Shown here: positions 23,801 to 33,445 of the stretch, in pieces
How positions within the stretch are numbered: position 1 is the stretch's first letter
Layout of the letters: every line of letters begins with the position of its first letter
Assembly: GCF_947179165.1 (NCBI RefSeq)
Contig: NC_077241.1
Location: 32,669,246 to 32,733,245, forward strand
DNA length: 64,000 nucleotides
DNA from: Solanum dulcamara
Lineage: Eukaryota; Streptophyta; Magnoliopsida; Solanales; Solanaceae
Direction of reading: 5' to 3'
Program-made: the position numbers and the translations under genes
The notes under the pieces: generated by a model
Databases searched by the model: none
Seen by the model: only the letters and a program-made list of their open reading frames with translations
What the model was told of the DNA's origin: nothing

Positions 23801-24277
23801 TTGTTTTCTTCTTTGTTTATGCAGGTTTTTGGAGATACAGCCCAGAAGGAACTCCAACACCCTCATAGACAACATCCAAGGACCAACAACAATATCATGA
23901 GCAGCTGTAAAAGGTTACACCTCCATCAACTCCAGATACATACTGTGGGAACACAGCACCAAACAACTACTCAGCCACACACCAAACAACAACTCAATCA
24001 CAGAGCTGAAGCTGAAAGTGCGGAATTGAAAGATGAAGTTCAACAGCATCAGCAACAACAGATGCCAAAACCAACACACCCATGTACAGCAACCTCCAGA
24101 CTTGGTTGCTTGTGTAGGTTTCTGGTTTTGTCCATCTGTGCAGGTGTAGGTCTGCAGCAATCATACATTTGGACCGCCATGCAGGTGTTCGAATGCAGCT
24201 ACACTTTCTTCCACAACAAATCAAAGGTTGTTGGCTACTATAACTCCATATACTTCTTATCCTTCCAGCCCCCATAG
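20831..24277 (+). CDS. Third open frame in the LINE tail (1148 codons, repeat-built, function unknown)
   Basis: Open from ATG 20831 (20 bases after the ORF2 stop, different frame) to 24277. I recognise no known domain. The first 500 residues are three 170-residue repeats, each containing two copies of a 56-residue sub-repeat (KLCR...KFQPKRII.GVRRATWK) and one hydrophobic stretch (LLVCVHYFLLGLVCC). Later residues are Gln/Asn/Thr/Cys-rich with further hydrophobic stretches (LLVLVCCVDAD, VLFGCAGTR). Repeat lengths divisible by 3 and CAG/CAA-rich composition make a long open frame easier by chance, and opposite-strand frames are also open here (for example 23285-23875). So this may be non-coding. 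Evidence for translation would need purifying selection between copies. Confidence 0.35.
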   Translation: MIIRPIEKGRVSLIYCSNRIISLPIDLGFSRMVQGSRCRVWSSMWTCPMPPKLCRMLEYIIVTSSNKFQPKRIIEGVRRATWKHSAALSLKRGSLVIWTLQLGKKVFKLCRTEGEDIYANSIKFQLKWIIGDVSRATWKMITLSKALTEVPSLLLVCVHYFLLGLVCCIIAGVWSNILAFFNNKYIDKSTKTTSKHPATSKLQQGSRCRVWSSMWTCPMPPKLCRMLEYIIVTSSNKFQPKRIIGGVRRATWKHSAALSLKRGSLVIWAIQLGKQVFKLCRTKGEDIHANSIEFQLKWIIGDVSRAAWKMITLSKALTEVPSLLLVCVYYVLFGLVCCTIAGVWSNILAFFNNKYIDKSTTTSSKHPATSKPQQGSRCRVGSNLWTCPKSPKLCRMVAYMFLIRPKKFQPKRIILDVRRASLKQSAVLTLKRKNFAKWKLQLGKQAFKLCMAKVMNIYANLMKFQLKRISGDVSRATWKMLTGSKSLFEIHSSLLTCISLCLCLVICCVYAGCWRLTPTCFNIKYIEDNTCINSTPAAAQHLQHLQQFNTCLLCCLSLVDFLCLESLWHYYEDCSNLGLIWSSTLSLPNIFSIINTPQHQPAADKEQIHSIYAFSNNSTLAAAPFLLVLVCCVDADVRMDSSTCVPNTYIDHTTDTTTKTNTFTKRPTQGLCRAATSFWILWLFGCLYLAVCFCLGTSKTGPLWNCYEVCNVLGPLWSSPPTTFFNFNTPQQQFNQLATHKEHGCSSLQLSLVVRIVGCVCLCRYPNYSPLLENALISMINHSQLHQCSWQTPHAKKTAVSWGCFGATHSACQTHSQLLTHSSNNSINLQQTRNIYKFVVFVFLCRYSKRPNHLKTKTNKQPREPAATCRLAALGLVFLFLFVCAGADPHNYKQLDTKAWIISPCIPDAFHQHLQQLHQLAAAKEQIQANATAACTPLWLYVLLVLFGCAGTRMNHFKARTNKQTNYNGSNKEFVQQNSWNCSYNCELACLFSSLFMQVFGDTAQKELQHPHRQHPRTNNNIMSSCKRLHLHQLQIHTVGTQHQTTTQPHTKQQLNHRAEAESAELKDEVQQHQQQQMPKPTHPCTATSRLGCLCRFLVLSICAGVGLQQSYIWTAMQVFECSYTFFHNKSKVVGYYNSIYFLSFQPP
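20931..22440 (+). repeat. Three tandem 510-bp units with 168-bp sub-repeats
   Basis: The word agggcagcaggtgcagggt starts at 20931, 21441 and 21951: a period of exactly 510. Inside each unit the word caaactttgcagga occurs twice, 168 bases apart (20983 and 21151; 21493 and 21661; 22003 and 22171), each with 'tttcagcccaaacggataat' and 'cgttaggcgagcgacatgg'-like blocks. Units 1 and 2 are nearly identical; unit 3 is more diverged. Confidence 0.92.
21320..24145 (+). other. Ten T/G-rich tracts ending in GCAGG (3' splice-site-like)
   Basis: GCAGGT at 21341, 21851, 22361, 23118, 23364, 23483, 23678, 23821 and 24140, plus GCAGAT at 22733. Each follows 15-30 bases of T/G-rich DNA such as ttgtttttgtttgtctgtgcag. 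The first three are the 510-bp repeat spacing; the rest are irregular. They fit the plant 3' splice-site pattern; no matching intron is evident. Confidence 0.65.
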
Positions 24278-24725
24278 CTGGTAATCATGTTACTGATACA
24301 AAGGCATATTTCACCGGGATTTACTTGGTACGACAAGACTAAAAAGAGCAAAGATGAAAAGAATTTCCCATCCCATGCGAGATAGAAGTTTCGTATACTT
24401 GTTCTTCTTCAATATAGCTATGTCTGGTACGTAGCATAGTTGGAATAGGACTAGGTTACTTTTCTTTTTTCTCATGGAAGGGGAGAGTCGCCCTCATTTA
24501 TGATTTCATAGTTGAATTGTACCGGGAGGAGTCCTCTCACAGGTTTACTGCTTTCTAGTTATAGTTAGTCTCTTTTTTGTATCGGGGATGAGTTAGCCGA
24601 CCTTAATTGGTTAGTCGACTTATGAACCACCATAGGATCGGAGGTAAGGTTTATGTCCCCCTCCTTGTATTTTTTATTTTGATTATTTATGTTAAGGCTT
24701 GGGGGTGTTGCTTAACCCCTGACTG

Positions 24726-24751
24726 TGCACGAGAGGTGGGAGCCTCGTGTA
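24726..24751 (+). promoter_or_regulatory. 3'-terminal hairpin of the LINE
   Basis: CACGAG (24728-24733) pairs with CTCGTG (24744-24749), extended by a G-U and a U-A pair, around a 10-base loop. It sits 14 bases before the poly(A). Hairpins near the 3' end of LINE RNA can be the recognition site of the element's RT; that role here is inference. Confidence 0.5.
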
Positions 24752-24762
24752 GGGTCTATTCC

Positions 24763-24765
<3 letters not shown>

Positions 24766-24803
<38 letters not shown>
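24766..24803 (+). other. LINE poly(A) tail (38 A)
   Basis: An uninterrupted run of 38 A directly after the 3' end, followed by family-B LTR sequence. The perfect run supports a fairly recent insertion. Confidence 0.92.
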
Positions 24804-24804
<1 letters not shown>

Positions 24805-26369
24805 ATCATTTGAGAACTTTATACCTTTTTATATACCTTGGTGAGGGATATGACCTTTAACCAACATATAATACCATGCGAGCTATAACATGAAATTCGA
24901 TGTAACTTCCTCATCGAGAAGGGTGAGGCTACTCTGCCAAGGTAGAATACGTGAGAACATCATAATCATGATCTATATGTGGATCCACTAGTTAGGCCAT
25001 ATTTGAATCATAAACCTATGCGGATAACATAGTTAGGGACTAAAGGTTGCTACTAAGAATCTCTTGGGTACCTACTCTGGCTACAAGACCAAACCCCACC
25101 TCAATGTCCTCTCGGTGCTTAGTTATTATCCCAGCAGAAAGTCATAAATCATAACTATTAACATCATTAGGAAAGACAATAAAATATATCAATACTTATA
25201 TTAAAATAATCATAAGAATAGCTCATTAACATATTTGATTCATAAGAATCCATGAATTGGTGAGAATGTTCTTTCACCTCTTTAACATGATTTCTGTGAG
25301 AATTACCTTTCACACTACGATTACTTTCTTGAAACATCATTGAAACATCGTTCATAACCTTTCATGAGTCATTCATAAGCCTTGATAATCATTCATAAAC
25401 ATTCATTGAAATCTTTTAAAATTCATGATCATAAATCCTTGAAATCATACTTAAAAATAACATATAGCATGGGTAATTGAAATTGAACTTAAAACCATGC
25501 AATCTAATGTAATTTATGCATCATTTAATCAATAACCATAAGATAAATTGTAATTGGGAAGACCCAATGCAAATCCATGAAACTAGGGCTTTAGAAGAAA
25601 AATTTATAAATTAGAGTTTAAGAAAACCTTAGGACTCCATGGGTGAAATGACCTATGAAAGAATTCCCACATACACTAAACCTCCAAAGAACTCAATTGT
25701 AATGAAGTCTAGTCATGACCTTGATTTTTCTTGGAATTTACTTGAGTAAGAAGATGACCCTTCAGAGAGAATTTAGATAGAAGATTTTAGTCTTTGGGCT
25801 TTAGGGTGAGGATGAGAGAGTTAGAAAGGCTTAGGTTAGTTAATAGGATAGAATAAACCCCCCTTAATTGTCCACTTTTAGTAGTAACTTAATAGGGAAA
25901 AGAACAAAACACCCCCTAACTTAACTGAAATGGATACCTATACGGAAGGGACACCATGTCCCGTGATGGTGAACGTGGTGAGGAGGGCTTTGACTGGGTT
26001 TGAGAGGTAACTCCCATAGACGCCTCCACAAATCATGGTTCCCACCATGGGTTGTGGTCCTCATTGTAGTCTTCAACCAAACATAGGGGTCTTGAGGGGT
26101 CAAGTTCATGGAAAGGATTATACTCCATGGACTCCACCACGAGTTGTGTACCCTTTAGTGGACCTTCACCCATTATTCAAACTTCCAAAAACTACACAAT
26201 ATAACCTCTTCATAGCTCATGGTATTCTTCATATCCCATGAAGGGCTCTGTGAATTCCACCTGGTGCCCAAAACCCTACAACTTTTGGTGATTCCATTTA
26301 TAGTATCCTTTTACAATCTTTCCAACTTTATAGGTCCTATATGAAATTATTCGACCTACATTATTTTAT

Positions 26370-26850
26370 GATGCAAATACAGGTGATAGAGATCCTCAGC
26401 AGGCACATCATTAAAGATTGATATTTCTATGCAACTTTGGTGTGACCTCTTTGCATTCAGAGGCTCTCTTGAGTCTTAGCTTTTTAGTTATTAGTAATTA
26501 GTTTGAGGTAGCCATGGGCCTATCCCGGTACCTATTTCTGAGTTAGTATTTTAGATGTTTCATAGAATAGTTAGATAGTATTCAGTTTAGTTCCTTAAGT
26601 ACATTTTAAAAACATTGAGTTAAGTCTTATACATTATTATACATTTGAGTTTCATGATTTATAATAAAGAGTATTAAGTTACATGTTTCATTGTTCCTAT
26701 CTGAGTTCATTTATGAGTTAAAGTCTTTCACTAAGTGAGGTTATCCAAGCTAAGTGGTTTACTTGGGACCAGCAATAGTTTCTTTGAGTGTCGGCCACGC
26801 CTAGGGTATACAATCGAGGCATAAAACTTTGGTCAGGACATTTGTATATA
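26370..26850 (+). mobile_element. Fragment of another gypsy LTR (family D), + strand
   Basis: Text such as 'gatagagatcctcagcaggc', 'ggtagccatgggcctatcccgg' and 'gggaccagcaatagtttctttgagtgtcggcc' resembles the 3' half of a common Solanaceae gypsy LTR. No primer site follows, so it is truncated. Boundaries are approximate. Confidence 0.45.
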
Positions 26851-27675
26851 TTTCATATTTCCCGAGCATTAACCACCCATTTCTCAAGAATTGAACAAGG
26901 CATCGATGAGATATAGAGTCACTTTCTCTCTTAGCTGCCTATAGCTCTATAGTTTCATAGCTTGCTTTACTTTCTTTGGTAATGGATCCACTTTTCTCTT
27001 TTGTAAACTGATCTTCATGTTTGCTTTCCTTATTTCCCGAGTCTGTTGCCTCCTCTTCAGACTAGGAGGGAGAAGGCTCATCCTTAGCAGCTTCCATGGT
27101 TGTATTAGTATAAGGTGTATGGGGGAGATTTTTGTTGTGACCACACCTCGGAGCCATTAGATGCTTCATTTCTCGACTCCTGATCCGAATTGTTAGATGA
27201 TTACTTGGATGGTGAGTCATGGAGTTAGGGCTGTAGGACTTATATTTAGGGCCCATTATAGCTACGAAGACAAGAAATAATAGAATTTACAAAAGAAAAT
27301 GCGATGAATTAAACAGGTATTCAAACATCCCCGAAATTATACAAGCACGACACTTTCCCTTAAGATATAACATTGCTCAATCCATCAAAGGGAAATCGAA
27401 CTCAAAGACGGAATTTAAAACTTGTTTTTGGTGATTTTCAAATTTCTAGTTTTTTGTTACATTTTTTTTCTAATAGAGGGTCTTCATGAAGAGTTATCTA
27501 ATATACAGTTTGTAAAAGGATCCCATGAAGAGTTTGAGTGTGGGGTTCAGGGAAAGGGGTAGAAAATTTTCTAAATGTTGGGCCACGGACGACATCACAA
27601 CCCTTTAAGAACTCCCCAATCCATGATGCCTTCTGTGAACCCACCCATAGAACAATTTCTAAGGTGGAGATAAAG
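26851..27675 (-). other. Unassigned stretch, perhaps post-pol region of an Athila-like element
   Basis: The minus strand has two short Lys/Ser/Thr-rich open pieces (27256-27062 and 27144-26947; MTHHPSNHLTIRIRSREMK; LKRRQQTREIRKANMK), possibly remnants of the extra frame found after pol in Athila-type elements, whose integrase remnant lies further along at 30.6-31.75 kb. Otherwise AT-rich sequence with no clear feature. Confidence 0.3.
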
Positions 27676-29210
27676 TGTAAGACCCCAGAATTTGGAATGG
27701 TAAAAAATGAGCAATAAAAGATGAAAACTCAAAAAAAAATAGATTTTAGCGACAGGTGATAACCACGAAGGCCATCACGGTCCGTAGTATGAACCACGCC
27801 TCAAGGTAAGCCACTGTGGTAGTAGTTCTGAAACTACATCGTATAGGGAAGGGACCACGGAACATGGTGTGCTTCATGGACTGTGATGCCCTCATTAGTG
27901 ACCCAATATTAAGGCCCTTAGGAAACTTCCCAAGGCAGGGAGCACGATTGACCACCATAGGCCATGCAGCTCTTCATGAACCATGGTGGTCGCTCTTACT
28001 GACCTTCATGCGGTCTTGCACCACGGCTGCTATTCACGGACCCTAATTCCCTCCATGGACCATAAAGTTCTCCATAGAGGAGGTATTGAAACTCTTCTAT
28101 GCAACTCCTAAGTTTCAAGATTAAAGTCAATCACTAAGGACCTTGATGGGTCCTCGTTCCAGTTAAATGAATGGTAATTCAATCATTTCCCTCTTCTTTC
28201 ATTAATGTATGTGGACTTTTTTTGGACTAGATTCATTACATATTTGTTCTAAATACTCCTAAACCTATTCTTTTCCCTCATTAACTCACAAAGAACATTA
28301 AGACTTCTTTGTCAAGGTTACTTCAAAAGTTCATCTTCTTTATCATGTTTGGCTAGGGTTTCTTTAATAACAAGTATCCTTTATCAATTCCAAGTTCAAA
28401 TTCAATTAAGGTATGAAGTGATTGATCCATGGGTTCCTTCCACCCATTGAGTCCCAAGTTGTTTTCTCAAAATTTGATGAATTTCAATTGTGTTTGTAAC
28501 CCTTTGTTTGATGAATTGCATTAGGTTGTGTCAATTAGGTTTTTAATCATTTAATGATCATTAAAAGTATGTTTCTACATGAATTACATGATTTTGGGTT
28601 GAATTATGAATGCCCATGCATGAAGCTATTTTCAATGATGATATTATAAAGTATGATTATGAGTTCAAAGTATTATCATAGTTATCATTCAAATTGATTA
28701 TTTCTATGAGTTTGACTCTAAATTAAAGTGTGAATTATGATCATGAATTAAAATTATGTTTCAAGCTATGAATCTCATGCAAGTTATGAAGAAAGGAGAC
28801 TTAGGGTCCTATGTTGGTGACCTAGGAACCTAATGATATGAATTATGGAAGTATGAAATTGTAATGTTGAAAGGATTATATTCACATTGCAAGTATGATA
28901 TGAAAATGAGTTAATCTATGAATTATAAAGTTATGAATTCTGTGATATTTTACTTAGCACCAAATGATGACTTGAGGTGGGGGCTCAACTTACGGGGTCT
29001 TTATATAAAGTCTCTAGTCTTATAACTATATGCCACTGTAGGTTTACCTTGTGTCCTAGATAGTGGATCCACATATAGTGTATGTATATGACTTGTTTAG
29101 CAGGTTAGAGTCTACCTTGGCAAGTACATGCCCCTTTCTTCCGTTGTAAGGAGAGATATCGAGATTCTATGTTATAGCTCACATTGTCTTATTGTAGGTT
29201 ATTATACTAT

Positions 29211-29291
<81 letters not shown>

Positions 29292-29874
29292 TCTTTATGA
29301 TCTCTATGATTTTAACCATGTCTTTCAAATGCTTTGATCATTATGGGTTTCCATGACTTTACATATTCTCCCTTATCATGTACATTGATTGATCATTGCT
29401 TCTTATGATTTATATTACATGGAATGCCCTCATAATTAGTATATTCAAATATACTAACACATATTTTTACCTACATTTTCTCATAACGTAGGGGTTGAGG
29501 ATCATATTCCCAAACGTATCTGGTTGAGCATTTATATCTGCAGAGTTTGGTGAGTCCTTATCTATCGAGGATTAGTTATGAGTTATTTCAACTATTTCTT
29601 TTCAAAGACTTTTCCTTCATTCATGATTTAGGGTGAGCTAGGGATATGTCTTAGATCCCGCCCGCCTTATCTAGTAAAGGCATTGTTGGACATATGTTGT
29701 GGAGTGTATGTAGTCAAGTTTACTCTTCTTCTATGATCATGTTTTAGACTCTTTCTGTGTATTTCCGCATTTACTTTACCTTATGCATGCTTATGATATG
29801 TCAAGAGGCTTGGTTAGAGACCTTTGGGGTTTCGATCATTGTGTTACGACTAGCCCCTAGTTTGGGTCTTGACA
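27676..29874 (+). mobile_element. Solo LTR, family B (about 2.2 kb), + strand
   Basis: Begins tgtaagaccccagaatttgg at 27676 and ends tttgggtcttgaca at 29874, with TG...CA ends and no primer site or coding sequence beyond either. Length agrees with the 2164-bp copy at 7962-10125, and inner blocks match in opposite orientation ('tagcaccaaatgatgacttgaggtgggggct', 'accttggcaagtacatg'). The flanking 5-mers (taaag and catag) agree at only 3 of 5, so the target duplication is weak. Contains several accacgg/ccgtggt words (27755-28040) and a long (TA)n tract. Confidence 0.75.
29213..29289. repeat. (TA)n microsatellite, 77 bp
   Basis: About 38 uninterrupted TA dinucleotides within the solo family-B LTR. 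Other B copies lack it at this length (52660-52680 has only 'catatttatat'), so it expanded in this copy. Confidence 0.97.
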
Positions 29875-30560
29875 CATAGGGCATCCACCACAGTCCATAA
29901 AGTGCATGACCAACACCCAATTTACATCAATAATCACTAAGTTCAAGGAATTACACAGTTTTGCACTTCAAATTGATGTTATTCAATGGAGTTACAGCTT
30001 GGAGACTGACGTGTGTGGGTCTTTGATACTCACAATACACATAATCACTTCCCAAAGGGGAAATTTATGGGTTTGAAGCATTTTTTCAAGGTTTGGAATC
30101 GAAAGGGGAATTTGTTTGAATGGAGGAATTCTGAATAACCTTTATTTGGGTGAAATTGGGTTAAAACCCAATTACCCTTTGGGAATTAGGGTTATGGATC
30201 GACTGGGTTGGGTGTTTTAATTTTAGCCAATGAAGGGACCACGGACCTTGGATGTGATCGTGAAGATCATTATGGGTTGTGGACCCCTTACATGGTCACT
30301 AACTTAGCTAAAATCAACATAAAAAATACTTGGATACATGGAAAGCTAAACTTTGTGAAGTCCATCACAGTCTGTAAACCCCACCGTGAACCTGAAACCC
30401 ATTTGATAGTGTACTATGGGTTGTGGTGCCTTATACGGTCCGTATAGGTATGTGGGGGAGTTAGTTGGCCTAATTTTAGGTGTTTGTCCTTCTTTGAGTC
30501 CCTACACTCACAGAACACACCATGACACTATAAAAACATCAAAAAACAAATTTTAGCCTA
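29875..30560. other. Unassigned non-coding stretch
   Basis: No protein-like frame. It includes near-palindromic words ('ggaccacggaccttgg', 30235-30255; 'caccgtgaacc', 30382) like those of the LTR families nearby. It was probably contiguous with 26851-27675 before the solo LTR inserted. Confidence 0.35.
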
Positions 30561-31750
30561 TTTATTACAAGTACAATCCTTGGGTTGCCTCCGAAGTAGC
30601 GCCTAATTTAATATCACGGCATGACCTGGGTCACTTGACTACTCATACTTCATTAGGCTTCCCCATGGGTTACCTCCCATAAAGCTCCTAATTTAACATC
30701 GTGGCACAATGCAAGTTCCTTAATTACTCAGACTTTATTAAGTTAGAGCGCCTCAACTATCTTTGCTTCTTCTTTTTCTCCCAATTACAACTTCACATGC
30801 TGCCTATTCCATTTGAAATTGTGCCCATCTTGCACTTCAAGCTCAATTTCACCACGTGGAAACACTCATGCTATGGTGAATGGTCCAGACCATTTAGATT
30901 TGAACTTACCCGGGAAGAATCTTAGTCTGCAGTTGAACAACAACACCAAGTCACTAGGTTAAAACTCTCTTTTGTCAATACGCCGATCATGGTATAACTT
31001 CATTTGTTCTTTATATAGAACTTCTCTCTCATATGCACTCAACTAGAACATATCCATCTCATTGATATTCTCCAATCTCATATTCAGCTTCTTTAGTGCT
31101 CACAACACCTTATGCTCTCACTCTACGGTCAAATGACATGCCTTTCTAAACACTAACTGATATGATGATATACCAATGGGTGTTTTGAAAGTTGTCAGAT
31201 ATGCCAATAGTGAATCATCAAGCTTCCTTGACCTTTCATTTCTATTTGCATTTATAAACTTAGCTAATATCTCATTCATTTCCCTATTAGACACCTCAAC
31301 TTTCCTGCATGACTAAGAGGGGTATGGGGTAGCCACCTTATGCTGATTTGCCAATAGAGTCCAGAAGATCTTGTTGCAAAAATAGGACCACCCCTATCAC
31401 TATATATTGCTCTTGGAGTTCCAAACCTGGAAAAGATATTCTTCTTCAGAATACCAGCTGCACTTTTAGTCCCATTGATCGTCAAGGCAATAGCTTCAAC
31501 CTATTTGGAGACATAGTGAACTACAACCAAAATATACTTCATCCTATCTGAACTTATGAATGGTCCAATAAAGTCGATGCCCAGACATCAAAAATCTCAA
31601 CCTTCAAGATAGGAGTCATTTGCAACTCTTGGAGTCTTAATATTGCACCTTGACTTTGACATTTTTTGAACTCTTTTCACCAAATCGAATGCATCTCTAC
31701 AAATGGTGGGCCAGTAATATTCACATTAAAGTTGTGCCTTTTCTCGGACC
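30561..31750 (-). pseudogene. Athila-like Ty3/gypsy integrase remnant
   Basis: On the minus strand from 31750 down: a trace of the zinc-binding end (KKCQSQGAILRLQELQMTPI), the start of the core (ILKVEIFDVWASTLL-like), then an open piece at 31485-31276 with LKKNIFSRFGTPRAIYSDRG, which matches the core of Athila-type integrases (usual sequence ...AIISDGGxxFCN). Further down (about 30960-30770) are traces of the C-terminal FFPGKFKSKWSGPF block and, near 30600-30690, the 'grggcaacccatg'-like post-pol words. Several frame breaks and stops. This is a different gypsy branch from the Tekay-like copies elsewhere in the window. Confidence 0.8.
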
Positions 31751-32172
31751 TGAGGTCTAGTTGATTCTAGCAGAGTCCCTACTCGAGACATATCCCTACA
31801 TAGCTGAGGGTCCAGGCCAGGGTATCCTACAACACTGGTGTTGCCACGAGTTCGGGTAGAGACTGGGATAGATCCTTCTTTGTCGGCTAATGCTCAAACT
31901 GCTCAACTCTAATTCTGGCTCCGGCACTGGTATTGTGGGATGAGCTCTGCCCTAACCTCTGTGTTAAGCTTGATCCCTACCTTTAGCTGGGACTCTATTT
32001 GTAGGCGCAAGGGTTCCTAATCCACCCTGAGTGCATAATCAAAATTAAGAATAGTGAGTTAATTCCTAACAATGTCCTATAGCATTTGAAAGATTGGATA
32101 CAGACGTCATTGTACCGATCCATGAGACTATAGTAGACACTAGCTCCTGTAATAGGCAGACCGATAAACTAA
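31751..32172 (-). pseudogene. Gag leader/start of a family-C gypsy element, truncated
   Basis: Lies just inside a minus-strand primer site (32173-32184) in the position of leader and gag start. No usable frame remains. At about 31750 it is joined to the unrelated Athila-like integrase, so the rest of the element was lost or displaced. Confidence 0.45.
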
Positions 32173-32184
32173 GCTCTGATACCA
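32173..32184 (-). other. Primer-binding site (initiator Met tRNA)
   Basis: Minus strand TGGTATCAGAGC, three bases inside the LTR end at 32188. Marks a second minus-strand LTR element. Confidence 0.88.
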
Positions 32185-33445
32185 CTTTATCATGACTTGA
32201 ATCTAGGCCATGATGGCACCTACTATAACCTCTGAGTAGGCAAGCCAAACCCAACTAATATGGAAGCCAAACCTTAATTTAAATAAGCAACTAATAACAT
32301 AATAGTGCAGAAATAAGATGAATATGACCAAAGAAATTGGGCCAAGGTATATATATGTAAATATGATAAACAAATATATGAAAGGGCCTAAAAGAGACAA
32401 AATATGATGTACTCACGCTAAACCAAACCACGAACCTAATGTCACTTATACACAAGCTACTAAGTACAAAAGATGACAATATATGACTATATGATGCAGA
32501 ACTGACTGTCCAAAATATAAAATACAAGTAAGTGCAAAAGAGGAAATATAGAAAGTCTCTGAACATCGGGAGCTCACTACAATCCGGATCTTGCACAACT
32601 ACGATTGATCTGGCATGCGTTGGGGTGGCTAGAATTGGGAGCTACATCAAAAAGATGCAGAAGTACAGTATGAGTACCAAAATACGGGGAATTCAGTCGT
32701 CATCATAAGACAACCAAGCTCAGAAAGAATAAATATATAATAAGCAGTATGATACTACTAACAATAGAGGAGAAGCATAAAACTGTTATCTCAGGGAAAG
32801 GGGTACGGGAAGATCATACAATAATCAAGTAAATCCCACAAAACATGTAATCGCATCAGTAATCTCAACTCATAAAATAGCGGAAGAATACACAAATGTA
32901 AATTCATAGTTATAGCTCAATATCCTCCAAAAATATCATGAAGCACCCAGAACAACTCTCAAGCTCATCAATAAAGGGGTCACCTAGAACCATACCTCAA
33001 CCTCATCAACATCAAAATAAAAACTCAAAATATGTATCAACAGATCGCCTGGAATTCACATATCGAGTTTATCAAATGAAATAAAGTATAGCCCAAGGTC
33101 AATAAAAGGCCCCTCCTAAATCATACCTCAAGTTCATCAACCATGAAATGCCATAAATAAGATATCACCATACTTTCTTAATTTCCAATATTTATTCATC
33201 AACCAAAAGTCTTAATCTCGTCTTTTACTTTTTCTTTTTAAAAACCAAACATCAACCAGGTAAAAAAGACAAATAGCAGGTCAAAAAGTCATATATCACT
33301 CAGTTCGGGTAAAAATCCCATCAAGAAAACCATATCTCTAACCTGAGACTCTGGTGTACCAAAAGCACGACCTCAGGCCCAACATTTCAATAACATAAGC
33401 AACAAGGCATAATCATAAACCAAAACTCATAACAAGTGGCCAACC

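Larger units (their letters stand above)
20811..24765 (+). repeat. Oversized LINE 3' tail
   Basis: About 4 kb between the ORF2 stop and the poly(A). The first half is three 510-bp tandem units. The second half, to about 24200, is made of more diverged repeats sharing 'cagcaacaacctgcaacagacaaggaac', 'cttggggc...tggagcagcac' and T/G-rich tracts ending GCAGGT. The last 490 bp (24278-24765) is non-repetitive and probably the true 3' UTR with the RT recognition end. Confidence 0.8.
12533..24803 (+). mobile_element. L1-type LINE of unusual length (about 12.3 kb)
   Basis: Order on the + strand: short 5' leader (about 12533-12606, start inferred), ORF1 with a CCHC knuckle, ORF2 with endonuclease, RT and RNase H, a 4-kb 3' tail with tandem repeats, and a 38-nt poly(A) at 24766-24803. 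This is the plan of plant L1-clade non-LTR retrotransposons, which are usually about 5-8 kb; most of the excess here is in ORF1 and the 3' tail. Long frames with only one nonsense codon in ORF2 suggest this is one of the younger insertions in the window. It interrupts a family-B LTR. I could not find a convincing target-site duplication around it, so the exact 5' end is uncertain by tens of bases. Confidence 0.9.
12246..26300 (-). mobile_element. Family-B LTR, minus strand, interrupted by the LINE at 12533-24803
   Basis: 12246-12532 matches about 8270-8560 of the solo B LTR ('tcctcgaatcatgagga', 'cgttagtacaggaaatgaac'). After the LINE's poly(A), 24804 to about 26300 continues with 8560-10000 ('accatgcgagctataacatg', 'ctctgccaaggtagaat', 'gtggatccacta'). 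The two parts together make one LTR copy into which the LINE inserted. The region after the LINE also contains the family's 'accacg...cgtggt' words at about 25960-26140. No gene is present in either part. Confidence 0.6.

Noticed and set aside
23285..23875. 196-codon minus-strand open frame in the LINE tail
   Set aside because: Antisense to the repeat-built third frame. Both strands are poor in stops because of CAG/CTG-rich repeats. No domain seen.
24607..24813. Open frame ending in poly-Lys
   Set aside because: The Lys run is the LINE poly(A) tail read in frame.
29128..29337. Open frame rich in Tyr-Ile
   Set aside because: Encoded by the (TA)n microsatellite.
32291..32596. 101-codon hydrophobic frame that might be a membrane protein
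   Set aside because: Lies in the family-C LTR next to its primer site; Phe/Tyr/Leu content reflects AT-rich sequence.
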